This document shows, piece by piece, positions 53,340-64,000 of a stretch of 64,000 nucleotides of DNA. Origin of the DNA: Azadirachta indica (taxonomy: Eukaryota > Streptophyta > Magnoliopsida > Sapindales > Meliaceae); NCBI GenBank assembly GCA_022749755.1, contig CM040447.1, forward strand, positions 13,744,087 to 13,808,086, written 5' to 3'. The notes beneath the pieces were generated by a model that saw only the letters and a list, made by a program, of their open reading frames with translations, had not been told where the DNA came from and did no database searches. The first letter of the stretch is position 1, and every line of letters starts with the position of its first letter. A program made the position numbers and the translations under genes.

Positions 53340-53912
53340 ATGAAGAAGAAGGAAAACCTGGGGGGGAACATGTGTGAAGAGGAAATGAAGATTCGAGGGG
53401 AGCTTGAGAGTGATATAGAAAGGAATTTGGAGGAGGAAATTAAGGATGGAATATACCATCTTGCTCTGAGATTACACAGACTTTATCAACACAAGAAGGA
53501 AAGGAAAGCAGGAGAAGCACTTGATTCTGGAGATAAATATAAAAAAAACAACAAAACACTTTCGGAGGTGAATATAAGCATAAGAATGGAAGGAGGAACC
53601 AGAATTAAAATAAAAGAGTTAAAGAAAGAAGCTCCTGATCACAAAGGTCGGCCATGGAGCTCAAGATCAGAAAGTGTGCCAGTTTCCAATTCCAATAACA
53701 GGAAGTTTGATTGGGCAAAGAGTTTACGAGCAGGTTCAGATCCTACAGCCAATGTAATTAACAAGAAGAACAAAAGACATAATCAGGGTATGTCTGAGAA
53801 TCATCATACTGATAAAGCTGGAAGTGCTTCTGGTTCTGGCTTGCAGCGCAGGGGGAGTGTTACTGGTGCTGATAATAAGAATAAAGTGCAAGAGCTGGGA
53901 TGGAAATGGTGA
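53340..53912 (+). CDS. Small basic plant protein of unknown function, 190 aa
   Basis: I do not recognise the family. The frame encodes 190 residues, rich in Lys, Glu, Asn and Ser, with no signal peptide or membrane segment. An N-terminal acidic/basic helix-prone region (ELESDIERNLEEEIKDGIYH) leads to a compact motif LALRLHRLYQHKKERK. Then come LSEVNISIRMEGGTRIKIKE (about 74-93), a basic serine-rich tail, and FDWAKSLR. The hydrophilic make-up and basic clusters would suit a nuclear or cytoplasmic protein. I chose the ATG at 53340 because the open frame upstream (from 53175) reads like leader or intron sequence and includes a probable splice acceptor; an N-terminal extension cannot be excluded. 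Codon use and a base composition richer in G+C than the flanks support a real gene. Neighbours give no clue to function. Confidence 0.7.
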   Translation: MKKKENLGGNMCEEEMKIRGELESDIERNLEEEIKDGIYHLALRLHRLYQHKKERKAGEALDSGDKYKKNNKTLSEVNISIRMEGGTRIKIKELKKEAPDHKGRPWSSRSESVPVSNSNNRKFDWAKSLRAGSDPTANVINKKNKRHNQGMSENHHTDKAGSASGSGLQRRGSVTGADNKNKVQELGWKW

Positions 53913-56900
53913 AATTGATTATTTGGTTTGTTAAAAGAGTTTTGTTTTGTGAAAATGATGATAACATGATGTTAGTGATAGCTAGCTGAGTGTTGTAATA
54001 ATTTGGATTTGTACATGATTGTGTGTGCGAAGTGTTTGATTGTTGATTTGTGATAAAGAAGAAATAAAATGATTTGATTGGATCTTCAACTTGACCTTAC
54101 TATCAAAGATTATTTCCACGAGACAAAACATGATTTTGTAGTCCTAGATGGGTTTATTGGCCAATTGTTGTTATGACTTTATAAGTAGCAAAGGTCCAAC
54201 CTTGTCGATTTCATGTACAAGATTGGCCCAAAATTATGTTGGAGGACATCTTTTTTCTTATTTATTTATTTATTTCTTGGAGTTTTGAATTTGAGCAAAA
54301 AAATCTTATATATGAAATACCAAATCCATATTTTCTATTGTTACTAAATATGTGTAAAAACTTGTGATTCAAGCGTAACATTCAATTAGGATATTTCTCT
54401 TTCATTGAGAAAATAAATGTTATCCTTCTATAGTTTTCTTATGAAATAAAGAAGAATTATAAAAAATTAAAAAAGGGGTACAAATTTAGCTAATTTTGAT
54501 CCTTGAGAAACATTCTTCAAAATAAATTAATTTATTTATGTGACTGATGAAACCCATTATGCTATCTTCTAACACCAATTAAGAACCACCCAATCATTGG
54601 TAGAAATCATGAGCACAATTAAGTTCATATCTTGGTATTATCAGTATAGAACTTGTCTCCTACAAAGTAACTCTTAAACCATTGTGGATAAATATTTCTC
54701 TATAATGAGAACAGATACTTTACAGATTTTGAACAAAAACTTAGTAAATCTCTAATTTATTATGTTAGCAATTCTAAAACAAAAGAAAACAGTAATCATA
54801 AGAAAATCATCATTATCCACCTTGACTATGAAGAATTGCAAATACAAATCATATAATATATGTGTGTATATATATATATATATATAATGTGACTGAGAAA
54901 ATCATCATTATCTCCCTTTACTACGAAGAATTGCAAATACAAATCATATAATATATGTGTTTACATGTGTGTGTGTATATATATATATATATATGATGTG
55001 ACTCAAAAAATAATTGTATACAAAAGCTAAAACTACAACATCAAAAAGTGGGTCTGAAGCGAGCTAGCAATCGTCCCAAAAACTAAGACAGAGAAGCTCA
55101 TGAATAGTAAGGGATTGAGGAGAAGGGACAAAAAAACAAATCAAGAACTCAAGTTGGGGTGCCCATTGAATGGTCACACTCCATCCACATTCCACTGTCA
55201 AAATAAATAGTATAATATGATGCTGTCGCAAAAGCAGAAGCTGAGTCCTTCTTCAAACATTTTATTTATGTATTTTTTTTTTTTTAATTTTGAGGTGGGG
55301 TTGTTGTAAGTGACTCAATTTTGCTTTTGAAAAGTTCATAATCCAAAAGAATCTAAAGCGGACCCTTTTGGGCTCCTCTCTTGTTTGTTGTGATGTTGTT
55401 TTTATGTTTAATGCAGCAGAGACAGCAGCCAAATAAAAACAAATATTGTTCTGCAACATTTATTTTATTTTTATTTTTTTGAAAAAGAAAATTTTGCTGT
55501 GTTTTTATTCAATTAAAATATAGAAACCAAGAAACTTATATCCATTATTCTAGTGAATTAATGTCTACTATTAACAATACGGTACTCACAAATTAACTAC
55601 TAACCATTATAAATGTTTTTTTCTTTTAATGATTCTAAGATTGTTTTAATTTGCGATGGGTTTCAAATTTAGAAATTCTGTTGAGGTCTTGGAGTCTCGA
55701 GACGTTGGGTTATAGAGTCGAAGCACTGCTCTCGATCGCATTTTGGGATTAATAGGGTCTATAGGCATAAGTCTTGATTTCCAAGTCTAGACAGTACTCG
55801 ATATCAATTTTTGAGTCTTGTAGATGGTGTTAAGAACGAGCGAGTACTGGTAAAGAAATCTTGACACCAAGCTCATCAACTTCTAATTAAGTCTCGATGT
55901 CTCCTCCAAAATTTTCTGTGTCAAAACTTAAGAGTAGCGAGGGTCCAAGCTTGTCTTAATTAATCAAGTCAAATCTTTTCTCCCCAACTCAAGTTCCACT
56001 AGTCTTGACCGTTTTACATTAATTAATGAGTTTTAAGGTTTTACATTATGTCAGAGTCGTACGTCAATATTCTAAAATATCAATTATATAAATTTCGCAC
56101 ATTTCTATGAACTCCAAACCCTCCATACATTGATTGTAATTTTTAAAATATTTTGGTAGCTCGTAATTTGAGAATTTTAAAAAAAGTAATTGCTATATAT
56201 ATTTATATATAAGAAATCACTACATTCATTTCAAATACACTTCTCTATTTTTCAACAAACATGTTTAAAATGATTTTTCAAAGACGCCCCTAGTAGTTTT
56301 TATTAAATCAAAAAAAGTTAATTTTTAAGGAAATAACATGTCCTCATAAGCTAGGAGTTAGCTATTTTTGCAACCTATCTATACATGATCAAGATTAATT
56401 AGTCACTATAGTCCATCATGATTTGATTCACTTAATCATTTTCATTCCTTATTACTGAATTTCCTCCGTATCAAAACATAAGTCCTGGTAATCAATATTT
56501 CGTAGTACACACAGTTGCAAATGGCTCATTAATTACTCTTAATCCATAACTTTGGCTGTGTATCATAAACAAACCATGAATGTAAAAAATATAAAATTAA
56601 TTATTATATATAATGATATTACCTAAAATCACACACCATTTCAAGGGAAAGTAAGATTTCCTTATTATAGAGTACCAAGCACTGGTTTTTGGACAAAAGA
56701 GACTGACAATATATAATTACAAAACTGATCAATTAAAACAAAGATTCCAAAAAAGTACTTAAAGATGTAAATACAGAGGTCTTAATTGATGAAAGTTAAT
56801 TGATTTCTGATTCCAGGAATGAAAAAATTCAAGTGGGTACTACAGCAGAGACCATATATAGATCATAACAGAGAAATTATTACAACAACACAGATATTAA

Positions 56901-57060
56901 ACCCTTGCTGTAGTCAGAGGTAATTTGAAAACAATTAAGCTTAACATTTAACATTAATAATACTCTACTACATATTGCTATTTTTGGATTGCTTTGAACT
57001 GAAATCACTACTTTCTCTTCATACTTTGAATGGACAAAGTAAGTATGTATAAAGACAATT
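53913..57060. other. Gene-free spacer
   Basis: No gene is visible. It holds the 3' UTR of the 53340 gene, a 95-bp tandem duplication at 54802-55003, a ~250-bp less AT-rich patch near 55680-55930 of unknown origin, and otherwise AT-rich sequence. Confidence 0.5.
54802..55003. repeat. Tandem duplication of a ~95-bp unit with (TA)n expansion
   Basis: Two units start at 54802 and 54897. Both read GAAAATCATCATTATC, then GAAGAATTGCAAATACAAAT, then CATATAATATATGTGT, then (TA)n, then TGTGACT. The (TA)n/(GT)n part differs in length. The high similarity implies a recent duplication. Confidence 0.9.
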
Positions 57061-58860
57061 CATTATTCATCAAGCAAGAAGAAGATGATCAATCACTATC
57101 TGAAGGGGAGGGGGCAAACCTTTGACCAAGATTCCCAAAAGGACCACAGTTCAAATTTGCAGCTTTAGCTGATGTGTTTGGGTTTAATTTTCCTGAATCA
57201 AGTAAAGTAACTTAATGTATGTATGCACATATATTGTGAGTAAGCTTTGGATACTAGAACAAGCAAACTGCCAACTAAAGTATATTTTGCCAGTAAACCC
57301 GAAACATCAAAGCCTTGAAATAGAACTAGTAAAAGAGCCACAAAGACTGGCACATGATCTCTCTATTTCTTGCTTTATATAAGGAATCAGGTTCCCCTTC
57401 TGCCTGAAATGTTTGGCTTAGTCAATAGCCATGCATGATTAAACCTACAATGACCCTGATTAGCTGAACCAATCATGATTAACTGATGAGCAAGAAACAA
57501 AGGAGAATCTTGGAACCTTGATAATTAATGGAAGCTATCTATACATCAAAGGCTGAATCTTCAAGGGATCGATGTATGGTAGGAGTTGAAGAGTTGTGAG
57601 ACAAAAGTTGTGTGGCCATCTGGCAATATTTTGTGAGTTTTCTTCTTGTTGCTTGAGAGCCCACATGTTCCCTCAGGAATATTTTTTTTTTTTTTAATTT
57701 TTTCAATTTTTGAAAAAAGAATTGAAAGAAGAAAGAAATGGAACCTGAGACAGCTTTGGATCTATTGACTTTCTCGAACATGGACTTACCCACATCTGGA
57801 TTTGGGTTTGCATGAGAGCAAATGCTACTGTTTGCTGATGCATTTTCTTTCCCAAGAGAAAACAAAACAAACAGAAATTAAATAAGAAATGTAAAAAATA
57901 TCACATAAAATAAAAGGAAACCCATACAGTTCAGTTTTTTCCTTTCCAACGTGACCCATCAATGTTCAAACATCTGGGTACTATTTTCTCCCATCATGGA
58001 AGCTCTATATATTATTATATGAATATTCAAATTGTAAAAGTCGAACAAACTATAGTACACAATAATTAATATAATTTCTATAATGTATAATCAATTAATA
58101 TGTAAAGAGTGGATGTTTGAAAAAGAAATTCAAAAATGATCTCTGTCTGCACTCGAGACTGCAAAAGTAAATGCAATACCAGAAAAGAGGAAAGACTTGG
58201 CAACAGAAGAAACAGACCAGAGAAGGAGGCCCCATGATCAACCTTTGTTCAGTTCAGCATTAAAGCCATATGTACCCACATAAGAAGTGAAAAGAAAAAT
58301 TAAAAAAAAAATGGAGAAAAGTACTGGTAGAAGAAGAAAATGCAAGGGAGCAAAGGATATACTGTGTGATTTGTGAAAACCCAGAAGCCCAAAAGAATCC
58401 ACATTACATGAGAGGACGAAGAATCTGTCGCAGAAAGAAAAAAAGGGGTGTACACATTCAATACCATTAATCCTTAATAGTTGAAAACAAACATCTCTCT
58501 TTCTGAAGCACATATATCCAAGGTATAGTTTCAGGATCTCTGGAACAGAAAGTTGGGTTGTTAGAAGGAACAAGTGACACATAGACACGCAGAGAGACAC
58601 ACACGTAGAAAGAAAGAGATATAAACGAAGATCGTAGCTTCAAACACGTTGATGGATTCAAAGAAGATGACGCAAACTTACAAGTGAAAGGTCAAATCCA
58701 GAGTTGATTAACCAGGCCAGTTCTTGCCGGCTTCAGCCAATGTCTTCTATCTATCTCTCTCTAGCTATGTAGCTAGTCTGAAACACTAAAAACCTTAAAG
58801 CCAACTTACCATGAAGTACCCAGTGCTGATCATTGCTAACAACAAAGCGACCCACTGAAA
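57061..58860 (-). other. Non-coding stretch with splice-like signals; possible untranslated transcript
   Basis: The stretch is less AT-rich than typical spacer here and carries long pyrimidine-rich tracts on the minus strand, good donor-like sites (CATG|GTAAGT at about 58812, CACTT|GTAAGT at about 58683) and an acceptor-like TTCTGTTCCAG near 58540. I find no conserved protein frame. It could be an alternative spliced 3' extension of the ZF-HD gene just upstream on that strand, a separate long non-coding RNA, or nothing. This is inference only. Confidence 0.25.
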
Positions 58861-58889
58861 TTCATGACCAGTAAAGCTTTCAAATGCAC

Positions 58890-59248
58890 TTAATAAATAA
58901 AATAAAAGTGCTTAAATTTAACACATGCCATCTAAATTAATCTACTGTAAACCAGCTTCATAACATCCATCCAAAGTAACATCATTCCAGCCCAGATATC
59001 AAATCCCTAAAAGGAGAAAAAGGAAGGAGAAAAAACCCTAGAGACTAACTAAAATTCCGACAAGGTAGTGGTAGTGGAGCTAGCTAATCCTCAGCGAGTC
59101 AGCATCAGAATTTCCCCACTTCTAACCGATCATATTTCCTTTTTTTGGAGTCCAAAGAAAGAGACATACAAAGCGCTTTGTTTAATTCCTTAATCATCAT
59201 CATCATCATCATCAGTGTTTGCCTACAAAGATTGAGATTGATGATAAC
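58890..59248 (-). other. Probable 3' UTR of the ZF-HD gene
   Basis: Directly downstream of the stop codon, on the minus strand, the sequence has a (GAT)n run (about 59192-59213) and ends in a TTTTATTTTATTTATT tract near 58890, a plausible polyadenylation region. Short peptide-like frames within it appear to be chance. Confidence 0.5.
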
Positions 59249-59959
59249 CTAGGGTTTCTTACCCAGGGTGTGCTTGTTGTTATGCATCCAGACTTTGAGC
59301 ACATGACGTTTCACACCAGTTTCATTGCAGAACTGCTGCACCACTTCTTCATCGTGTTTCTGAATCCTCCAACCCAACTTCTCCGCTAACTCCAGCATTT
59401 TATCCTTCTGCTCCTGCGTAAACTTCGTCCTAAACCTCTTCCTTGAACTTCCACCAAGATTCGACACGTCCTCTTGATCCTCCCTACTGTGAGTCCCTCC
59501 ACCAGATGTTGACGGCAGAGCTAGTGGCCTATGATGAGGAGCCACGTGTAGATAGCCGGCGGGGGTCCTGTAATAAGGCGGGAATTGCGGGACCTGAGTT
59601 GGGTGGTGGTGCTGAAAATAAAACTCAGCACCTGCAACTGGTCCAGCGACAGGCGGGGCTGATGACTCAATTTCTTTCCTGTGAAAATTGCGGTGACAGT
59701 TGCAGGCAGCGCATTTCAGTGCGTCAAGCGTACCTTCTTCTCCGGCGGGCATGAACTCACAGCAGCCATCCACAGCGTGTCCGCCAATCCCCACCGCGTG
59801 ATTCTTTAAACACTCTCTGTATCTTGCTTTCCTCAAAGGATGAGCCTCTGTCGCCGGTTCAGAGGTCATCATTTGCACTCGAGATGAGTTACCAAGTGAG
59901 TCATAACTCGCTGCCAGACCCATCTCCTCCTCTTGCTCTTCTTGATCCTCAAACTCCAT
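59249..59959 (-). CDS. ZHD2: Zinc-finger homeodomain transcription factor (ZHD1/ZHD2 type)
   Basis: ZF-HD proteins are plant-specific DNA-binding regulators that dimerise through their zinc finger. A single exon encodes 236 aa, as usual for this intronless family. An acidic N-terminus ([14 protein letters not shown]) precedes the ZF-HD dimerisation domain at about 43-96, with [40 protein letters not shown] and [11 protein letters not shown] supplying the Cys/His ligands. A Pro/His/Tyr-rich linker follows. The homeodomain at about 173-234 shows [29 protein letters not shown] and the recognition helix [17 protein letters not shown] at the C-terminus. Wording and the short KKP end are nearer ZHD2 (AtHB22) than ZHD1 (AtHB25); both are recalled, not searched. 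The frame is open for 49 codons upstream of this ATG to another Met at 60106, but that part is low-complexity leader (CA/A repeats giving poly-Phe), so I start at 59959. Confidence 0.93.
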   Translation of the reverse strand: MEFEDQEEQEEEMGLAASYDSLGNSSRVQMMTSEPATEAHPLRKARYRECLKNHAVGIGGHAVDGCCEFMPAGEEGTLDALKCAACNCHRNFHRKEIESSAPPVAGPVAGAEFYFQHHHPTQVPQFPPYYRTPAGYLHVAPHHRPLALPSTSGGGTHSREDQEDVSNLGGSSRKRFRTKFTQEQKDKMLELAEKLGWRIQKHDEEVVQQFCNETGVKRHVLKVWMHNNKHTLGKKP

Positions 59960-59962
59960 TTC

Positions 59963-59996
59963 CCACACAGACACACACACAAAAAAAAAAAAAAAT
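59963..59996. repeat. CA and poly-A microsatellite in the ZF-HD leader
   Basis: An (AC)n run followed by about 15 A lies immediately upstream of the ZF-HD start codon, inside its 5' leader on the minus strand. Confidence 0.8.
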
Positions 59997-60143
59997 TCTT
60001 CCTTTTTCGCCAATATTTTTTGGGTTAGGGAACAAAATGAGATTAAGCGACAGAGAGAAGATAAGAAGAGGGAGAGTGTGGACGTCAATTTTCCCTCTCT
60101 CTGCAAAGCAACCTGTTTTGCTCCATAGCTCTTGATATATCAT

Positions 60144-60947
60144 ATGCCTGCTTTCCCATTCTCGAAATAATAATGCCCTCTTTCTCTATCTCTTATCATT
60201 TTCACCGGCTTTACCCGGTAAACGGTTATTTTCCCAACTTCTTAACCCCTGTTGATTCGGTTTTTTACTGCACTGTTAAAGCGAACGTACTACTGTGACA
60301 TTCAGACGGTGTCGACTGTGCCGTGAGGCGAAGTGCTAGTACAGTCTGCAGTGTTGTGACAGCCCAAAAAGAAGGAATCCAACGCTCACGCGCTCCAGTT
60401 TTCTGTTGGCAACAAACGGCAGCGCGTTAGGTGGCGCGTGTAAATATCCGAGGTAAGTGAGAGTAGGGACATAGCACGGAAATATCAAGAATTCAGTGTC
60501 GGCATTTAAGGCAGATGCTTACGTGTAGTTCAGCTACGACAAGGGTGACGCGCTTTTGGCGTCAACATGCACTAAATAGTATTAGCTAACCGCAATGCAG
60601 AAAAGAGAGAAAACAAAGCTATAAGATAAGGGGATATTACATGCGAAAGAGATATTCGCACCAAATTGCGCGTGAGAACACGCGATTGGAAGCAGAATTC
60701 AGAGTGGTGGTAGGAGGTCCCCATCTTTACCAACCGTGCAGCAACAGACCTGAGGGAGACATGTTATGTAATGTTATGTTATGTTAGGCCTTTGGAAGAT
60801 TAGACGCCATCACGTCTCAAATTTGCTCGGAAAATTTTGAGTTTTTTTATTTCTCTTTAAATGTTTAAAAAATTGAACCTACTTGCTACCTTTCTACGTT
60901 AGCCTTATTATATAAATATATATATATATATATAAGGACTAAATTAC
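60144..60947. promoter_or_regulatory. Upstream region of the ZF-HD gene
   Basis: This ~800 bp is clearly richer in G+C than the flanking spacer and lies directly upstream of the ZF-HD start on the minus strand, so it is the probable promoter. An (ATGTT)n run lies at about 60762-60786 and a short (TA)n run near 60917-60934. I cannot assign a transcription start. Confidence 0.45.
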
Positions 60948-61154
60948 TATTCTTTTTTTTTAACACAAAATTTTATATCAATTGTAAATTGTAAACTGTT
61001 AAATACAAGTACATCTAATAATTGAAATTGTATTTAACCATATAATTAATGTATTCATAATTAGTACACAAGTCAAATACAATATCAACCGTTAAATGTG
61101 TTTAGATCCAATGGTTTACAATTAATATAAGATTTTGTGTAAAAAAAAAAGAAC
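60948..61154. mobile_element. MITE-like element, ~205 bp, ~45-bp inverted ends
   Basis: The left end (ATTCTTTTTTTTTAACACAA) and the right end (TTGTGTAAAAAAAAAAGAAC) are inverted copies. Pairing continues inward (TTTTATATCAATTGTAAA with TTTACAATTAATATAAGA). A second inner hairpin (GTTAAATACAA with TTGTATTTAAC) lies near 60999-61036. No coding capacity; no certain target duplication. Confidence 0.7.
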
Positions 61155-61492
61155 TGCGGATCCTATCCTATATATAAATATATATACTTTATATTGCAAT
61201 CGTACCCATCTCATGCCTAATTTTTAAAAAACGAGCTCTTTAAGTCTAATTTATAAATTTATTAAATTGATATGGTACAATATTGAATTATGAATTTTTT
61301 CCTTTTTAATTTTTAAAATATTTTTTTAATTGATTAAACTAATTTAAATATCGATAAATTTAGTTTTTATATAATTTTCTTATGTATATATTTGTGTTTT
61401 AAATGTTTTAACTAATTATTCATATTATCCTATTGAACTTTGTGTCTAAAATATGCATTTAACTCAAATTATAAAAGTTGATATACCATACT

Positions 61493-61723
61493 GTTGATGT
61501 GAAAAAATATCAACCCTAATAAAGTGGGATATTAGGTGAGATAATATTTAAGGTAAAAATAAATGTCTAGTCAACAGTCTGAACTCAACCTTCGGGACTC
61601 AAACGAAGTCAAAACAGGTGCGGAAAGCTGAACTCAAACTGTTGATTGAACATTTATCTCCGGTCCGAATACTAGCTCACCTAATATGCCACCTCATCAA
61701 GGTTAATATTTTTCTGCATCAAC
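61493..61723. mobile_element. MITE-like foldback, ~231 bp, arms ~95 bp
   Basis: The left arm starts GTTGATGTGAAAAAATATCA and the right arm ends TTAATATTTTTCTGCATCAA with a final C. Pairing runs almost to the middle, through ATATTAGGTGAG with CTCACCTAATAT and AAATGT..AGTCAACAGT with ACTGTTGATTGAACATTT. Nearly the whole element is a hairpin. No target duplication is obvious. Confidence 0.8.
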
Positions 61724-64000
61724 ACGTACTATCCAATTATTTTTTGTGTCAACTCTTATCACGTCGTGACAAATAAACTCAAGTCGTGTACTTAGATAAA
61801 AATGTAATAATTAAATTGATGAAACTAGAATAGCACATTTATAAGATTAAAATATTTTTGTTACATTAATTTAGTGAAAATATCCATTACGAGAGTTCAA
61901 ATTACCAATTAAGTTTTATGTGTTTTTAGTTGATAATTAATTTTTGAAATTGATAATATTTTAAATCATGTAACATCTCTTTCTTATTAATTCAAAATTT
62001 GAAAATCCATTGTTAATTGTCAATATAAGAGGGATTATGATGTTGGTTGTTCAAGCTTCAATTTCTAGTGTCAATTTTTTGTCTATTTATGGTTTAGATA
62101 AGAGCCCCGTACTTTTCTTTAACCAATATTAGGACCAAACCTAACAACAGCTAGCTAAGCACTAAAATTAACTATTGACGACATTTTAGGTTGAATAAGC
62201 TTACCATATGATTTATATGCTTAATTAATGTTGTAATTATTAGCTAAAAGAATAATTAGAGTCAATTGAAGAGAAAAATGGAAGCTCAAGTCTATACTTT
62301 CTATGTGTATAAACAACTTACGAGGCTATCTATTAATAATTGGGAGGTGGATCTTTATTGTTATCAAATAGCACTTAGACAATTAAGTGAGCAAAATAAT
62401 TGTATGTAAAAAAAGAAAATGAGAGAGATGAGCGAATGTCGTTAAAACATTTTTGAGAATACATCGATGTTTATAATAAGATATTCACTCTTTACTGTTT
62501 GATAGAGATTGATAACAAAAAAAATTATTATTTAAATGCAACCTTATAAAGAAACATTATTTATAAGATTTATTAGATTTTAAAATAAATTTTTGTATCA
62601 AGGATTCTAAATTGATAGTTGTCATCAAAAATATAATCTCTGTTAAAATTTATCTATTTTAAATTAGACGTAGACGTGATAAAATTTTTAGTGGGTGAAA
62701 AAAATATGATATGTTAAGCTAATCCCAGCCCTCCCAATATTTTTCTTGTGCATTTGTAATTTTAAAATTGAATGATATTTTTGAATAACATTGCACATAT
62801 AAAGTTGATCTCAACGCAATAATATATGTGATAACACTTATTGAGTAATAAAATTTAACGTTAATAATAAATAATAGAGTTAATTATTTCAAATATAACT
62901 TGCATAAATAGATATCACTTTAAAAATTTTTCATTGTATATCTCAAGGCAAAAGGCTTATGGGATTCTTAAAATACAATCTAATTATAGTTTAATCCCAA
63001 TAATTAAAAAATTACTTATTTAATTTGTAATTTATTAAGTGGGTCATATAAAATAAGTATTGGATAATTTCTGTCACTGAATTTTTAAAATTAATCACAC
63101 GATGATATATTCGAAAAATTTACAGTCACTTACTTTAAATAAAAGTTAAATAGATAGTTTTTAAATTATTGAAAATAAAATGTATATCTAATGGTATTTA
63201 GATACTCCACACTCTTTTTCCTTATATTTCAATGTTTAGCATTCTTTTAATTTTTTTAAGAAATTTGTAAAATAAAATATTAATTTAAAAAATTTAAAAA
63301 ATAATTAAAAATTTAATAACTTGTAACGTTACATTCAGTGCATTGAAATTTTATCCTAAGACTAAATGTCATCCACCCCTGAAAATCTGATAATAACCTG
63401 AAACAAGTCATGTCATTCTCAATATGCTAACAATCTTAATAATTGAGACTTCTCTGTCCATGTGTCACTTTATGCAAAGATAATTTTGTATGATAAAATT
63501 TAAAATATCTTTGTGTGTTAAATTTAATATATATATATATATAAAGGTTAATTATAGGTAATTCGGTAATCTTATATTAATTATAAATAATAAGATCTAA
63601 GTGTTTGAATAGTTGAGATTAAATTTAATATATAAAATTAAAGTATCATAATTTAATATATATGTTAAATTTAATTTTAATTATTAAAAGAGTATTTATC
63701 TACTTATTTATAAAATATTACATGAATATGTGTGAAAATATGATTTTATTAATTTATATATATATATATATATATATAAAAAGTTTGATAATAAAGTGAA
63801 TGGAATTGCAGTTGCATGCCGTCCATTCAAATAAAGATCAGAAAATAGCTATTCATAATTAAATTCATACCTTTTTATTTTTGTAATCAAACTTTTTTTT
63901 TTTTAAAGTATGTTTGACCAATCATTGACATTTGAAGTGACTGCAAACGGTCCTCTTCTTCTGTCCCGTACCGTTGGATCAATTTCCTTCTTCATATCGA
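61724..64000. other. Gene-free AT-rich right end
   Basis: No gene, RNA gene or element is recognised. The stretch has (TA)n runs at about 63522-63543 and 63755-63778 and no open frame of useful length. Confidence 0.6.

Noticed and set aside
58816..58890. Hydrophobic short frame on the minus strand (VALLLAMISTGYFMV)
   Set aside because: Lies at the end of the probable ZF-HD 3' UTR, lacks an upstream start exon, and I know no matching family.
59443..59754. Plus-strand frame of 103 codons
   Set aside because: Antisense shadow of the ZF-HD coding exon.
59960..60106. 49-codon N-terminal extension of the ZF-HD protein
   Set aside because: Low-complexity leader sequence with poly-Phe from a microsatellite; homologues, as I recall them, start at MxFED.

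Overview
The window is nuclear DNA from a eudicot plant, most likely a rosid. Genes are split by many short exons with GT-AG introns, the proteins are plant-specific (CURT1 thylakoid protein, D-type cyclin, plastid phosphofructokinase, ZF-HD homeodomain factor), and the spaces between genes are very AT-rich with microsatellites and small inverted-repeat elements. I cannot name the species. I see no bacterial operon, CRISPR array, rRNA or convincing tRNA. All exon limits were read by eye from splice signals and reading-frame continuity.

Layout, left to right. (1) 723-8807, minus: 19 coding exons (1045 codons) of a large conserved plant protein of unknown function; its last part lies beyond the left edge. 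(2) About 9.8-22 kb: gene-free and repeat-rich, with two ~450-bp direct repeats 4.3 kb apart, a minisatellite carrying an inserted 267-bp MITE, and two broken, head-to-head fragments of a restorer-of-fertility-like PPR gene. (3) 22615-26896, minus: a CURT1-family thylakoid membrane protein (CURT1D-like) with a ~2.4-kb intron holding a diverged ~0.3-kb tandem repeat. (4) 32605-34687, plus: a D-type cyclin of the CYCD2/CYCD4 group, six exons. (5) 39373-47490, minus: plastid ATP-dependent 6-phosphofructokinase (PFK5-like), 13 exons, with one GC-AG intron and, in intron 10, a 1.04-kb near-complete inverted duplication. (6) 53340-53912, plus: a short basic protein I do not recognise. (7) 59249-59959, minus: an intronless ZF-HD homeodomain protein (ZHD1/ZHD2 type). 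The right end holds two more MITE-like foldbacks.

The genes do not form a pathway unit, but their order is informative. From memory of Arabidopsis, CYCD2;1 lies beside PFK5 on chromosome 2, ZHD1, CYCD4;1 and a paralogue of gene 1 lie together at the end of chromosome 5, and ZHD2 lies near another gene-1 paralogue on chromosome 4. This window therefore looks like the unfractionated version of blocks that Arabidopsis keeps in pieces.

The most unusual structure is the long foldback inside PFK5 intron 10 (42221-43260). Its ~500-bp arms match over their full length around a short loop and would fold into a long RNA hairpin when PFK5 is transcribed, as expected of a young small-RNA locus born by inverted duplication.
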